A stretch of 64,000 nucleotides of DNA from Deltaproteobacteria bacterium (GCA_030018495.1 JASEFS010000003.1:111575-175574); one strand, 5' to 3'; shown: positions 18,437 through 28,483, counted from the first letter of the stretch. Numbers and translations are program-made. The notes: generated by a model from the letters alone, not told the origin.

Positions 18437-18451
18437 ATTTAGGGCCGATAA
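18425..18451 (+). promoter_or_regulatory. Sigma28 (FliA)-like promoter between convergent genes
   Basis: TAAG, then 15 bases, then GCCGATAA: a perfect FliA -10 and a 3-of-4 -35 core at correct spacing. It would drive RNA antisense to the PAS/DUF488 genes. It may be chance. Confidence 0.35.
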
Positions 18452-18472
18452 TGTTGTTGCCCTTTCTATTTC

Positions 18473-18964
18473 TCAAGTTCTTTGACTTTTTTTTTCAAGG
18501 TCCGTCAAACGTGCTTTCATTTCCTTTTCTTTGTTCCACCTGGCGGTCACGTCCCGCAGGATAGCCGCACTCCCCAAAATCCGGCCCTCATCATCCCTGA
18601 TAAGCGCCAGGCTGAATTCCAGAGACAGGGGCTCGCCGTTCCGACGCTGACCGGGCACGGCCAGCAGCTCTCCTTCGCCGTATTTGGTGATCCCGGTATC
18701 CATAACGCGGCGGTATGCTTCCCAATGCCGCTCCCGCAGCCGTTCCGGAATAATCAGGTTGAGCGACTGGCCTAAAGCTTCTTCTTTCTTAAAACCGAAA
18801 ACGCGCTCAGCCGCCCTGTTCCAGAGCCGGATGACGTTCACCCGGTCGGCGAAAATAATGGCATCGCCTGCCTCCGCAACTATCCGGCGGCACAGCCATT
18901 GCTCATCAGGGACGGCTTTCTCCCAGGATTCCTTTTGTTGCTCGCGGCTTTCCGGGATGGTCAC
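18473..18964 (-). CDS. Single PAS-domain protein
   Basis: 163 residues. One PAS fold (about 25-145: AGDAIIFADRVNVIRLWNR...FSLALIRDDEGRILGSAAILRDVTARW) and a short coiled-coil tail, with no kinase, cyclase or methyl-acceptor output. It likely acts as a ligand sensor or protein-interaction module. Its start overlaps the DUF488 stop by 4 bp, so the two genes form a transcription unit. Confidence 0.85.
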   Translation of the reverse strand: MTIPESREQQKESWEKAVPDEQWLCRRIVAEAGDAIIFADRVNVIRLWNRAAERVFGFKKEEALGQSLNLIIPERLRERHWEAYRRVMDTGITKYGEGELLAVPGQRRNGEPLSLEFSLALIRDDEGRILGSAAILRDVTARWNKEKEMKARLTDLEKKSQRT

Positions 18965-19323
18965 TTGGCCGGCATCCTTTCTTCAATAAGATTTTTCAAA
19001 ACCACCGCGTTGTTATGTTCCTGGTCCTTGGCCGCGTACACCAGGGTTACCGAGGCAGTTTGAGCCTTTTGGGCCAGGTTATCCAGCAAATCCAGATTTC
19101 CCGACTTCTCCAATTCGGAAATGTAACGCTCTCGGAACTCTTCCCAGCGTTTAGGGTCATGATCGAACCACTTGCGCAGTTCATCGGATGGGGCCAGTTC
19201 TTTGAGCCAGTCCGTCAGCTTGGCCTGCGCCTTGCTGACCCCCCTGGGCCACAGGCGGTCCACCAGGTACCGCTCGCCGTCTGAAGCTTCAGGCTCTTCG
19301 AAAGCTCGTTTGATCTTTATCAT
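18961..19323 (-). CDS. DUF488 family protein
   Basis: 120 residues from ATG 19323, which has GGAGACC upstream; a longer reading to 19377 lacks this. Family hallmarks: YLVDRLWPRGVSKAQAKLTDW, LAPSDELRKWFDHDPKRWEEF and the C-terminal VTLVYAAKDQEHNNAVVLKN. The molecular function of this family is not established. Co-transcribed with the PAS protein. Confidence 0.9.
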   Translation of the reverse strand: MIKIKRAFEEPEASDGERYLVDRLWPRGVSKAQAKLTDWLKELAPSDELRKWFDHDPKRWEEFRERYISELEKSGNLDLLDNLAQKAQTASVTLVYAAKDQEHNNAVVLKNLIEERMPAK

Positions 19324-19393
19324 TGAGGGTCTCCTGGGAAATTTGCGGTAATTTGTATTAATGTAAAAAATAAGCACTAAGCCACCTTAAACA

Positions 19394-20266
19394 ATGCGTT
19401 ATCAAGGCCCCATCTACCGCCCGCCCAGCGAAGCCGACAGCCTGCTCATTCAGGCCACGGTGGGGTGCCCCCATAACCGCTGCACCTTCTGCATGGTGTA
19501 CAAAAACACCAAGTTCAAGGTAAGGCCGACTCAGGAAATTCTGGAAGACCTGGCGGAGGCCCGGCGGCGATTCGGAAACCGCATCCCCACCCTGTTTTTC
19601 CCGGCTGGGAATACCATCGCCATGCCCGCCGCGGCCCTGGCGGAAATCTGCCGGTTCAGCCGCGAGCTGTTTCCCCACCTTACGCGCCTCACGGTGTACG
19701 GTTCATCCCAGTATATCTGCCGCAAGGGCCTGAAAAACATGCGCCTGCTGGCGGCTGCGGGGCTAACCCGCATCCATGTGGGCGTTGAAAGCGGCGACGA
19801 CGAAATCCTGCGGCGGGTGCAAAAAGGCGCCACGGCCGAGGAGCATATCAGGGCCGGAGGCATCCTCAAGGAGGCGGGCATCGACATGAGCGCCTACCTG
19901 GTGCTGGGCCTGGGAGGCAGGGAGCGCACCGGGAGCCACGCCCGGGAATCGGCCCGGGTGATCAATGAAATTCAGCCTGAGTTTCTCAGGCTCCGGACCT
20001 TTGTGCCCAAAATCAACACCCCGCTCCTGGAAGAAGTGCTGGCCGGGCGCTTTGTGATGCTGTCGCCCCATGAAGTCCTGCGGGAAACTCGGGCGCTGCT
20101 CGAAGCCATCGAAGCTCGAACTTGCGTGGTGAGCGACCACTATACCAATTACGTCAATGTGGCCGGCAGGCTCCCCGAGGATAAGGAAGCTATGCTGCGC
20201 ACCATCGACCAGGCCCTGGAACGGGACGAAGCCGGCTTCCGGCCTTTCTTCATCGGCACGCAATAA
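19394..20266 (+). CDS. Radical SAM protein
   Basis: 290 residues. The N-terminal cluster motif GCPHNRCTFC (Cys spacing 4 then 2) near residues 29-38 is followed by MVYKNTKFKVRP, the signature of a widespread uncharacterised radical SAM group. A TIM-barrel core follows with GVESGDDEILRRVQKG and a GG-type SAM contact (LGLGGRERTG). The substrate is unknown. Divergent from DUF488 with a 70-bp gap; transcribed alone. Confidence 0.87.
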   Translation: MRYQGPIYRPPSEADSLLIQATVGCPHNRCTFCMVYKNTKFKVRPTQEILEDLAEARRRFGNRIPTLFFPAGNTIAMPAAALAEICRFSRELFPHLTRLTVYGSSQYICRKGLKNMRLLAAAGLTRIHVGVESGDDEILRRVQKGATAEEHIRAGGILKEAGIDMSAYLVLGLGGRERTGSHARESARVINEIQPEFLRLRTFVPKINTPLLEEVLAGRFVMLSPHEVLRETRALLEAIEARTCVVSDHYTNYVNVAGRLPEDKEAMLRTIDQALERDEAGFRPFFIGTQ

Positions 20267-20269
20267 AGA

Positions 20270-20288
20270 CGGTTTTCGGTTTTCGGTG
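20270..20288 (+). repeat. GGTTTTC heptad array, 3' side of radical SAM gene
   Basis: Two and a half GGTTTTC units starting 4 bases after the stop codon. Confidence 0.7.
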
Positions 20289-20343
20289 GAAATAAATCTT
20301 AGTTGCGGATCAAAACTGCGACCTGGACCGGACTTTTTGCATC

Positions 20344-21204
20344 TCAATATTCTTCCTGTTTATCCCCTTTGGCCGTCTCCATATAACCGTTGTATTGTTT
20401 GACAAGCTCCAGGTAGCGCACCGGGTCGAAGTCCACCCGCCGGTATTGCTCAAAGACCTGGCCCTTGCTGAGATAGCTATGGATTATTTGCTTTTGCAGC
20501 GGCACAAATCCCAGCTCGCCCTTGTAAGTTAGAAAATGGCTCATAAAATTCGGCGTTTTGCCGTCAGGAAGCATTTCTTCAATGGGGTCGTTCTTAAATT
20601 CGTGGGCGTGATAAAGGCCCATAAGGTGTCCCAACTCATGAATAAACAAGTTTGCCAGGATGTGCTGGTTAAGGCCCCCGGCCCCCGGCCCTTTGGTGAA
20701 CACCGCTTCCTCAAACCGCTTGAAGGAAAAATGAATGACCGACAGGGGCAGGTGGGCAAAGGCATACTTATTGCGGCACACCGTCATGAAACTGAGGCGG
20801 AAGGGAGGAGGCACCTTGAAGGCCTTGCAGCTCCTGTCCAGCCATTCTTTGTGAGGCAGAGCCTCCACCCGGAAGTGCTCCGTGGGGGCCACCGGGCCGG
20901 GACGGGCGGTGCCGGCGGTCCGGATCACATTTACCCCCAGGCGGGCGTAAAATTGCTGCACTTCGGCCCAGGCCGGGGCCAGCATGCCGATGAAACCCTG
21001 CATTTCCGGGATCGGCACCGCGTACACCTCGACTATTACGGTCTTGGGGGAATAATCCGCCGGCTTCAGGTCGGCAAGGGTATAGAGCCGGGCCTCCTCA
21101 TGAGGAGTCAGGCTGTCGGCGTAAACTCCAGACAGCGGCGCCAAGCCTGATATCAGAACCAGTACCACCGCCAAAAATTTATAACGATCAAGAATTTTCG
21201 ACAT
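20344..21204 (-). CDS. Secreted metzincin-like zinc protease
   Basis: 286 residues. A signal peptide (LAVVLVLISGLAPLSGVYA, cut near 29) implies export. The extended zinc motif HELGHLMGLYH at 189-199 gives three His ligands and catalytic Glu190. FMS at 220-222 could be the metzincin Met-turn. C126 and C143 may form a disulfide. The closest recognisable fold is archaemetzincin or other metzincins, but the rest is unfamiliar. Monocistronic, divergent from rpmB. Confidence 0.75.
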   Translation of the reverse strand: MSKILDRYKFLAVVLVLISGLAPLSGVYADSLTPHEEARLYTLADLKPADYSPKTVIVEVYAVPIPEMQGFIGMLAPAWAEVQQFYARLGVNVIRTAGTARPGPVAPTEHFRVEALPHKEWLDRSCKAFKVPPPFRLSFMTVCRNKYAFAHLPLSVIHFSFKRFEEAVFTKGPGAGGLNQHILANLFIHELGHLMGLYHAHEFKNDPIEEMLPDGKTPNFMSHFLTYKGELGFVPLQKQIIHSYLSKGQVFEQYRRVDFDPVRYLELVKQYNGYMETAKGDKQEEY

Positions 21205-21267
21205 CTCTTGCTTGTTTTTTTGAAAAATTCATTTAGTATTAAAAAGTTTGCAAAGGAGTAAGGTCTT

Positions 21268-21459
21268 ATGGCATATATGTGTGAAATTTGCGGCAAACGT
21301 CCTGAAGTAGGCAATAATGTCAGTCACGCCAACAACCGGACCAAACGGCGGTGGAAACCCAACTTGCGCCGGGTGCGCGCCGTCCACCAGGGAACGGTAC
21401 GCTTTGTGCGGGTCTGCACCCGATGCCTCCGTTCGGGTTATGTAGTCAAACCGTCATAA
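21268..21459 (+). CDS. rpmB: Ribosomal protein bL28, zinc form
   Basis: 63 residues of the large ribosomal subunit. It begins [12 protein letters not shown] and holds [17 protein letters not shown]. The CEIC and CTRC pairs make a zinc ribbon (C+ form). AAGGAG lies 8-13 bases before the ATG. It stands alone and converges on rel. Confidence 0.97.
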   Translation: MAYMCEICGKRPEVGNNVSHANNRTKRRWKPNLRRVRAVHQGTVRFVRVCTRCLRSGYVVKPS

Positions 21460-21489
21460 CGGTCCATCAGGACTCCCTGCTGTTTCTTT

Positions 21490-23634
21490 TCAGGATGTCA
21501 CCCGCCGGACAGAAATCACTTCTTTTAGACGCTTGATCGCGGCAAATACCCGGTCCAGGTGCTGCTGATCCGCCACCTGGATGGTGAAATTGGCGATGCC
21601 GCGGCGGTCGGCGGTGGTCTCCACCGAGGCCCGGGTCACGTTGACATCCGCCATTTTCAGCGCTGAAGTAATGTCCGCCAGCATCCCCGGCTTATCGAGG
21701 CTCACCACCTGGATGTTGGCCGGGTAGAGCTGGCTCTGATTGCCGTCCCATTCCGCCGGAATTTGCCGGAATGATTCCGTCCGGGCCAGATACGGGCAGT
21801 CGGCCCGGTGGATGGTCACCCCTTTGCCTCTGGTGATGTAGCCCACGATGTTGTCGCCGGGGATGGGCTGGCAGCAGTTCGCCAGGCGGGTCAACAGATC
21901 CTGGAGGCCTTTGATGCGGATCGGCCCCAACTCTTTTTCCGGGATAACTTCCGGCTCCGGAGGCGGAGCTTCCTCTTCCACAGCGGGTGAAACAATCTTT
22001 TGCAGCCGTCCCGCCACCTGCCCGGCGGAGTACTTGCCATGCCCCACGGCTTCGAACAAATCGTCCAGGCGGACCAGAGAAAGGTCCTGGGCCACTTTTT
22101 TCAGCTCTTCCCCTTCTTTTAAATACTTCTGAAGCCCGTGCTTGCGCAGTTCCCGCTCCAGGAGCTCCCGTCCCAAAGCGATGCTCTGCTCCCGTTCCGA
22201 GGCTTTCAGCCATTGCCGGATTTTCGACCTGGCTTTGGTGGTTTTGACAAATTTCAGCCAATCCCGGTTGGGATGCTGGTGGGGGGAGGTCAGGATTTCC
22301 ACCGTGTCGCCGTTTTGCAGTTCGTACCTTAAAGGGACCATGCGGCCGTTGACTTTGGCGCCGGTGCAGGTGTTGCCCACTTCCGTGTGGATGGCGTAAG
22401 CAAAATCCACCGGGGTGGAGCCCCGGGGCAGTTCCTTGACCTCTCCCTGCGGCGTGAAAACGTAGACCTCCTCAGGATAAAGCTCCAGGCGCACGCCTTC
22501 CAGGAGCTCCTCCGGGCTCTTAAGTTCCCGTTGCAGGTCCACCATTTGCCGCAGCCAGGCAAACCGCTGCGCCTCCTTTTCCCGATAGGCCCGCTTTTCC
22601 TTGTAAGTCCAGTGAGCCGCAATGCCCTCCTCTGATACCCGGTGCATTTCGTAAGTTCGGATCTGGACCTCCAGCCGTTCGCCGTACGCCCCGATCACCG
22701 TGGTGTGGATGGACTGGTAGAGGTTGGCCTTGGGCATGCCGATGTAATCTTTGAGGCGGCCGGGGACCGGCCGGAAATAATGATGGATCACCCCCAGGGC
22801 CTCATAACATTCGGCCACGGTATTGACGATGATGCGAAACGCCAGCAGGTCGTAAAGCTCATCCAGGGTGATCTGCTGGGCCTGCAATTTCCGGTAGATG
22901 CTGTACAAGTGTTTCAGGCGGCCGCTCACTTCGCCGCTTAAACCGTGCTCCTTCAATTTTTCTTGCAGAAGTTGGCAGACTTCATTAATGTACTTTTCCC
23001 GCTCGCCTTTTTTCCGGGCCAAACCTTCTTGTATCTGCTGGTAGGCTTCAGGTTCCAAATAGAAAAAGGCCAGGTCTTCCAATTCGGCCTTTATGCGGAA
23101 CATCCCCAGACGTCCGGCCAGCGGGGCGTAAATATCCAGGGTCTCCTGAGCGATGCGCTTCTGCTTGGCGGGTTCCATGTAGCCCAGGGTGCGCATGTTG
23201 TGCACCCGGTCGGCCAGCTTCACCAGCAGCACCCTGATGTCGTGGGACATGGACAGGACCATCTTGCGGAGGTATTCCGCCTGCTGGGTGAGGTGGTCCC
23301 CGAAGCTGAGCTGGCCGATCTTGGTGATGCCGTTGACGATATCGGTGACCTCTTCCCCGAAATATTCGTCCAGTTCGTCCAGGGAAGTGTCGGTATCTTC
23401 TACCGTGTCATGCAACAGACCGCAGGTGACGGTGACGGGACCCAGGCCCATCTGGGCCAGGATATAGGCCACTTCCAGGGGGTGGGAAAGGTAAGGCTCG
23501 CCGCTCAGGCGCGTCTGGCCCTCATGGGCCCGGGCCGAGAAAATATAGGCTTTCTTAATTAAAGAGATATCCGCCTCCGGATGATGCCGCAGCACCTCCT
23601 CCTCGATATCCTGGAGGCGGATGAGTCTAACCAT
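21490..23634 (-). CDS. rel: Bifunctional (p)ppGpp synthetase/hydrolase Rel
   Basis: 714 residues; sets the stringent alarmone level. Order: HD hydrolase with intact HDTVEDT (near 80), synthetase ([32 protein letters not shown]), TGS ([23 protein letters not shown]), zinc-finger region ([20 protein letters not shown]) and C-terminal ACT. Both catalytic sites look intact, hence bifunctional. It overlaps the proS stop by 8 bp, an uncommon pairing that suggests co-regulation with tRNA charging. Confidence 0.96.
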   Translation of the reverse strand: MVRLIRLQDIEEEVLRHHPEADISLIKKAYIFSARAHEGQTRLSGEPYLSHPLEVAYILAQMGLGPVTVTCGLLHDTVEDTDTSLDELDEYFGEEVTDIVNGITKIGQLSFGDHLTQQAEYLRKMVLSMSHDIRVLLVKLADRVHNMRTLGYMEPAKQKRIAQETLDIYAPLAGRLGMFRIKAELEDLAFFYLEPEAYQQIQEGLARKKGEREKYINEVCQLLQEKLKEHGLSGEVSGRLKHLYSIYRKLQAQQITLDELYDLLAFRIIVNTVAECYEALGVIHHYFRPVPGRLKDYIGMPKANLYQSIHTTVIGAYGERLEVQIRTYEMHRVSEEGIAAHWTYKEKRAYREKEAQRFAWLRQMVDLQRELKSPEELLEGVRLELYPEEVYVFTPQGEVKELPRGSTPVDFAYAIHTEVGNTCTGAKVNGRMVPLRYELQNGDTVEILTSPHQHPNRDWLKFVKTTKARSKIRQWLKASEREQSIALGRELLERELRKHGLQKYLKEGEELKKVAQDLSLVRLDDLFEAVGHGKYSAGQVAGRLQKIVSPAVEEEAPPPEPEVIPEKELGPIRIKGLQDLLTRLANCCQPIPGDNIVGYITRGKGVTIHRADCPYLARTESFRQIPAEWDGNQSQLYPANIQVVSLDKPGMLADITSALKMADVNVTRASVETTADRRGIANFTIQVADQQHLDRVFAAIKRLKEVISVRRVTS

Positions 23635-25345
23635 GGAGTTCCGAGTAAATGTTGTCTTTCAAATAATCCAGCAGCTTGTCCAGGTCTACCAGGGCGATTT
23701 GTCGGGAACGCCGGTGCCGTACCTCGGCTTTGCCCTGGGCCAAAGTTTTGGGGCCGATAACCACCCGCAACGGCAGGCCGATGAGGTCAAAATCCTTAAA
23801 CTTGACCCCCGGGCGCTCGTCTCGGTCGTCCAGGAGAACCTCGACTCCCGCGTTTTTCAGGTCTTCGTACAAGCTCAAGGCCGCCTCCCAGGTGGCTTCA
23901 TCACTGATGCTGATGGGGACCACGCCCACCTGGAAGGGAGCCAGGGCCATAGGCCAAATAATGCCTTCCTCATCATGCCCCTGTTCGATGGCCGCGGCCA
24001 CGATACGGGAGACGCCGATGCCGTAACAGCCCATGAACATGAAAACTTCCTGACCATCGGCGTCCAGGAAGGTGGCCTTCAGGGCTTCCGAATACTTGAG
24101 GCCCAGCTTGAATATATGGCCTACCTCGATGCCCCGCAGTATGGTTAACTTTGCCCCGCAGCGCGGACAAGGGTCCTGGGAGGTAACGGTTCTAAGATCC
24201 GCCACCTGGGTGATGGTGAAATCCCGCTGGGGATTGACGTTCACCAGATGAAAATCCTTGCGGTTGGCCCCGCTGACAAAGGCTCCCAAGGCAGCTACGG
24301 CATGGTCGGCATAAATGGGCAGCTTTAGCCCCACCGGCCCGCTGAAACCCACCTCAGCGCCGGTGAGTTCTTCCACCCTGGAGGGTCCGGCCAACGAGAT
24401 GTCGGTCACCCTCAAAAGATTTTTCACTTTGACTTCGTTGACTTCGTGATCGCCCCGGATAAGGACCGCCACCGGACCCCGGTCCGTTTCATAAATAAGG
24501 GTCTTGACGATATCTTGAGGTGAAACCTTTAAAAATGCCGCGACCTCATCAATGGTGCGCACCTCCGGAGTGTGCACCTCTTCGGGCGCGCTGCCGACCG
24601 GCGCGGGCATCGGGTTCGGCCGGGACGGCAAGGCCTCGGCTTTCTCCAAGTTAGCCCCATACGCGCACGCGGTGCACGAGGCCAAAAGATCCTCCCCGGT
24701 ATCCGCCAGCACCATGAACTCGTGGGAGAAGCTTCCGCCGATGGGACCGGTGTCAGCCTCCACAATCTTGAATTCCAGACCGCAGCGGCTGAAAATGCGG
24801 TGGTAAGTCTGATACATGGTTTCGTATGTAGCCTCGGCCCCGGCTTCGTCCACGTCAAAGCTGTAGGCGTCTTTCATGATGAACTCCCGGCCCCGGATCA
24901 GCCCGAAGCGGGGGCGGATTTCATCCCGGAATTTCACCTGAATCTGGTAAAGGTTTAGGGGAAGCTGCCGGTAGGAGTGCACCTCCCGGCGCACCAGATC
25001 GGTGATCACCTCCTCATGCGTGGGGCCGAAGCAAAATTCCCGGGAGTGCCTGTCTTTCAAACGCAGCAACTCTTTGCCATAAACATGCCAGCGGCCCGAC
25101 TCCTCCCAGAGCTCCGCGGGCTGCACCGCGGGCAGCAGGACCTCCTGGGCCCCGGCCCGGTTCATCTCTTCCCGTACGATACCTTCAACTTTTCTGAGTA
25201 CCCTCAATCCCAAAGGCAAATAGTTATAAATACCGGAAGCCAACTTGCGGATCATCCCGGCCCTGAGCAGCAATCGATGGGATACCGCCTCGGCTTCAGC
25301 AGGATTTTCTTTCAGAGTGGGAATGAGTAGCCGGGAAAAAAGCAT
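23627..25345 (-). CDS. proS: Prolyl-tRNA synthetase (bacterial type with editing domain)
   Basis: 572 residues. Class II synthetase: motif 2 [18 protein letters not shown], motif [11 protein letters not shown], the YbaK-like INS editing insertion at about 220-390 ([29 protein letters not shown]), motif 3 [12 protein letters not shown], and a C-terminal anticodon-binding domain. GGAGAAG precedes the ATG. First gene of the proS-rel unit. Confidence 0.97.
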   Translation of the reverse strand: MLFSRLLIPTLKENPAEAEAVSHRLLLRAGMIRKLASGIYNYLPLGLRVLRKVEGIVREEMNRAGAQEVLLPAVQPAELWEESGRWHVYGKELLRLKDRHSREFCFGPTHEEVITDLVRREVHSYRQLPLNLYQIQVKFRDEIRPRFGLIRGREFIMKDAYSFDVDEAGAEATYETMYQTYHRIFSRCGLEFKIVEADTGPIGGSFSHEFMVLADTGEDLLASCTACAYGANLEKAEALPSRPNPMPAPVGSAPEEVHTPEVRTIDEVAAFLKVSPQDIVKTLIYETDRGPVAVLIRGDHEVNEVKVKNLLRVTDISLAGPSRVEELTGAEVGFSGPVGLKLPIYADHAVAALGAFVSGANRKDFHLVNVNPQRDFTITQVADLRTVTSQDPCPRCGAKLTILRGIEVGHIFKLGLKYSEALKATFLDADGQEVFMFMGCYGIGVSRIVAAAIEQGHDEEGIIWPMALAPFQVGVVPISISDEATWEAALSLYEDLKNAGVEVLLDDRDERPGVKFKDFDLIGLPLRVVIGPKTLAQGKAEVRHRRSRQIALVDLDKLLDYLKDNIYSELHG

Positions 25346-25531
25346 AACTTCTCCTGATTGACAATTTTATCATTATCTTACGCCAGCTGCCATAAACGCC
25401 TCAACTCTATTTCTTGGGCCGCGGCGGAAAGCGGCAAATTGTTTTTTAAAAGAAATGCAGCGCCGCAGCCTTCGTCGGCGACAGCCTCACCGGGGGCGGC
25501 TGCCGCTAATTTCGCACGTTTTATTAAAGCC

Positions 25532-27253
25532 TTACTCGGGGCCGAACAGGGGCACCAGCGCAAAGCGCCTGACATCCACCAAGCCGAAATCCGTGAGTTT
25601 CAAGTCCGGGATCACCGGGAGGGCCAGAAAAGAAAGGGCCATGAAGGGGTCTTCCACAGTGCCGCCCAAGGAGCGGGCCGCGGCCTTGACGCGGCTGTAA
25701 GCGCCCGCGACTTCCTCAAGGGAGGCGGTACTCATAAGACCGGCGATGGGCAGCGGCAGATCGGCCAGCACCTGTCCTCCGGCCACTACGGCCAAGCCGC
25801 CCTGGAGGCGGGCCACATGCTCGGCGGCAACCAGCATGTCGCTTTCAGCCGCGCCCACCACCACCAGGTTGTGGGAATCGTGAGCCACAGAGGAGGCCAA
25901 GGCCCCGCGCTGCAAGCCGAAGCCCTGAACCAAGCCCAGACCCAGATTGCCGCTGGCCCGGTGGCGCTCTATAACCGCCAGTTTCAGGAGGTCTCGCGCC
26001 GGGTCCGCGGCCAGGCGGCCGTCCTTAACCGGCGGGGGCATAAGCCGCATTTCCGTAAGCAGCTGGTCAGGAATCAGGCAGATAACCTTAACGGTGTCAC
26101 TTTCGACCGCAGGAGAAAAAGCTTCCGCGCTCAGGGCCTTCAGATGAAATGAGGGCGGCGGCGCGGGATGGGAAGGAAATTCCACTTCCGGAAGCAGCCT
26201 CCCGTTGTCCACCAGCATTCTGCCTTGCTTGAAAACCTTATCGATTCGGAACTCCTTAATATCCTGGACTATCACCAGGTCGGCGGCAAGTCCCGGCGCC
26301 ACTGCGCCCCGATCCCGCAAGCGAAAATACTCGGCCGGATTCAAGGTGACCAGGGTGATGGCCTGAACCGGGTCGAGGCCCGTCGCCAGGGCCATTTTGA
26401 TGAGGTGATCGAGGTGGCCCTTCTTCAGGATGTCTTCAGGGTGATTGTCATCGGTTACGAGCATGGTGCGGCGCAAGGCCGGCGCGGGCACGGCCGGGAG
26501 CAGGTCCGCCAGATTTTTCGCCAGGCTCCCCTCGCGGATCATAAGGTAAAAACCCCGCCTGAGCTTCTCCAGGGCTTCCGCAGAGTCGGTGCATTCGTGG
26601 TCCGAGCCGATGCCCGTCAGGCGATAAGCATTGAGGCTTTTTCCTGAAAGCAGAGGCGCATGGCCGTCCACCGGCCCCTGGGGAAAGAGCGCCAGCTTTT
26701 CCAGGAGTTCCCGGCTGCCGGAGACAACTCCAGGAAAATTCATCACTTCGGCCAAGCCCAGCACCCTATGATGGCCGCGATAAGGGGCCAGGTCCCCGGC
26801 TTCAAGACGTGCCCCCGCGGTCTCCAGGGGTGAGGCCGGGACACAGGAAGGCAGCATAAAAAATATATCCAAAGGCAGGTCCTGGCTGGCGGCCAACAGG
26901 AAATCCAGGCCCGCGGTTCCCAAAACATTGGCAATTTCGTGGGGGTCAACCACAATAGTGGTGGTCCCCAGGGGCAACAGGGCCCGGGCCAGTTCGCAAG
27001 GCGCGAGCATGCTGCTTTCCAGATGGAGGTGGCCGTCAATGAAACCGGGCAGAATACAGCCCTGGACTTCCAAGCGGGGGCCGGCATAATCGCCCAAACC
27101 GACGATGATGCCGTCAAACAGGGCGACATCCTGTCCCAGCCACTCGCCGGTATAGACGTTGGCAATCCTTCCTCCGGACAGCACCAAGTCGGCTGCCAAT
27201 TCCCCTCGCGCGGCCCGGAGCCGGCGTTCCATTTTTTCCGACGGGAGCGGCAC
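25532..27253 (-). CDS. ade: Adenine deaminase
   Basis: 573 residues. Amidohydrolase that turns adenine to hypoxanthine for salvage. Metal-site motif GFIDGHLHLESSM near 72, VVDPHEIANVLG near 100, and VTDDNHPEDIL are diagnostic of the Ade group. Start GTG 27253, or ATG seven codons on. Same strand as proS but 186 bp upstream, so probably separate. No riboswitch is recognised upstream (27254-27372). Confidence 0.95.
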   Translation of the reverse strand: MPLPSEKMERRLRAARGELAADLVLSGGRIANVYTGEWLGQDVALFDGIIVGLGDYAGPRLEVQGCILPGFIDGHLHLESSMLAPCELARALLPLGTTTIVVDPHEIANVLGTAGLDFLLAASQDLPLDIFFMLPSCVPASPLETAGARLEAGDLAPYRGHHRVLGLAEVMNFPGVVSGSRELLEKLALFPQGPVDGHAPLLSGKSLNAYRLTGIGSDHECTDSAEALEKLRRGFYLMIREGSLAKNLADLLPAVPAPALRRTMLVTDDNHPEDILKKGHLDHLIKMALATGLDPVQAITLVTLNPAEYFRLRDRGAVAPGLAADLVIVQDIKEFRIDKVFKQGRMLVDNGRLLPEVEFPSHPAPPPSFHLKALSAEAFSPAVESDTVKVICLIPDQLLTEMRLMPPPVKDGRLAADPARDLLKLAVIERHRASGNLGLGLVQGFGLQRGALASSVAHDSHNLVVVGAAESDMLVAAEHVARLQGGLAVVAGGQVLADLPLPIAGLMSTASLEEVAGAYSRVKAAARSLGGTVEDPFMALSFLALPVIPDLKLTDFGLVDVRRFALVPLFGPE

Positions 27254-27372
27254 GTTTGATCCAGGCGATTTGATAAAGAAGGTGGTAAATGCCCGAAGTT
27301 TAGCTTAAAGCAGACATTGACGCAAACAGGTAATGGCGGGTATGCGGCAAGGGCGCCTTTTCGGGTCTGTTC

Positions 27373-27807
27373 CTATTTAATAAGAATTCTGGATAAATCC
27401 AGAGCCACTTTTACTTCGGAAGGCTGAAGTCCGAGCCGGAGGGCGATCGCGTCCGGAGACAAGCCGCGGCCGGCAAGTTCCTCAACCTGAGCGCGCAAAG
27501 ATTTGCCACCCTCGCTTGTCGTGGCTATGCTTGCTGAGTTCATCTGGGAATTTTCTTTAGACGATTCAAGGTGAGGGCATTCTGTTTTGTGATCCGGCAA
27601 TTGCTCCAGCCGATCCTGAAGGCGCTGCTCCAGATTTTCCACTTTTTGAGTGAGAGCGGCGAATTCTTCGGCAGTTAACCCGGCAGGATGTATGGTATGG
27701 AACACTTGGCCCAGGGATCTTATCCTGCATAGGAAGAACATCAACAGGATAAATAATCCAACATCGAGGCCTAATTGCATAAAGACCCAGTATTCTAGAT
27801 TTTTCAA
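27373..27807 (-). CDS. Flagellar-operon hypothetical with C-terminal HTH-like tail
   Basis: 144 residues from a TTG at 27807, chosen because AGGAGG lies at ideal spacing; the longest reading would overlap its neighbour. One membrane helix near residues 10-30 (QLGLDVGLFILLMFFLCRI), a coiled coil, and a C-terminal helix-turn-helix-like segment (LAGRGLSPDAIALRLGLQPSEV). This layout resembles the DUF2802/DUF6115 proteins found beside fliA and flhF in other bacteria. Last gene of the operon. Confidence 0.7.
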   Translation of the reverse strand: MKNLEYWVFMQLGLDVGLFILLMFFLCRIRSLGQVFHTIHPAGLTAEEFAALTQKVENLEQRLQDRLEQLPDHKTECPHLESSKENSQMNSASIATTSEGGKSLRAQVEELAGRGLSPDAIALRLGLQPSEVKVALDLSRILIK

Positions 27808-27820
27808 GGGGTGATCCTCC

Positions 27821-28015
27821 TCACACCAGGATGTCGATGAGATTAGCTTCCTTGTCCTCTTCTGCTTCGGTCCGCTCTTTAGAGGCCGCACCCGCTTTTT
27901 TCTTGGCCTGATATCCGGGATGTTCCTCCTGGGGTTCCCTCTCCTGGGGTTTTTGGGTGATCACGGTTTTCTCCAGGATAGGGGGCGGAATTTTGGCCGG
28001 GTCGATAGAGTCCAT
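27821..28015 (-). CDS. Small flagellar-operon protein
   Basis: 64 residues, unrecognised, very charged and Pro/Glu/Lys-rich (PPPILEKTVITQKPQEREPQEE), likely disordered. A GGGGGAG ribosome site precedes the ATG. It sits between the FliL-like gene and the 27373 gene; this position in an uninterrupted operon supports it as real. Confidence 0.6.
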   Translation of the reverse strand: MDSIDPAKIPPPILEKTVITQKPQEREPQEEHPGYQAKKKAGAASKERTEAEEDKEANLIDILV

Positions 28016-28032
28016 TTGGCTCCCCCTTTCCT

Positions 28033-28455
28033 TTAGAACAAGAGAAAGCTCCGACTCAGGTGCACCGAAGAAATCACCGGAATTCCCAGAGCTTTATTCA
28101 TGGCCGCCTTGACTTTGGCCGGTAGGCAATCCTGATCGGATTCCGAGGCAAGGATATCAAAGAGCATACTCCTTTGTTCAGGATGACCGGCATAGATGGA
28201 TAATTTTTGCGAATGATCAAGCATAAAGGTCATAATCACGCGTTCAATCCAGACTTTTTCTCCTTGTTCCTGAATCAGATAAAAAGGCTCCAGAGTCACA
28301 ATTTGGCGAACTGCCACAGGGTCGCGGAAATCGTGTTGCGGGGCCCCCACGGGCTTCCAGGAAAGGGCAAAAGCCGGACTCCCGGCGAGACACAAACTGC
28401 CCGCAGCAAGGAGAAGCATTGCCGATAAAAAATGCAGCCACCGGTCTTTAATCAC
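28033..28455 (-). CDS. FliL-like exported or membrane-anchored protein
   Basis: 140 residues from GTG 28455, which has AGGAGG at ideal spacing. An N-terminal signal/anchor helix (FLSAMLLLAAGSLCLAGSPAFA) is followed by a domain that tracks the periplasmic part of FliL: VTLEPFYLI aligns with the MPLEPFLVNL of the fliL product at 38068-38562, then MTFMLD, LFDILAS, LPAKVKAAMNKALGIPVISSVHL. So this operon seems to carry a second, diverged FliL. The homology is by eye. Confidence 0.6.
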   Translation of the reverse strand: MIKDRWLHFLSAMLLLAAGSLCLAGSPAFALSWKPVGAPQHDFRDPVAVRQIVTLEPFYLIQEQGEKVWIERVIMTFMLDHSQKLSIYAGHPEQRSMLFDILASESDQDCLPAKVKAAMNKALGIPVISSVHLSRSFLLF

Positions 28456-28483
28456 AGTTTTGTCCTCCTGCCCTCCCCAGGTT

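Noticed and set aside
19394..20266. Unusual 4-then-2 cysteine spacing in the radical SAM motif as a novelty
   Set aside because: A whole uncharacterised radical SAM group carries C-x-H-N-x-C-TFC; this is normal for it.
25378..25575. 65-codon minus-strand frame between proS and ade
   Set aside because: It overlaps the ade 3' end in another frame, with no start signal.
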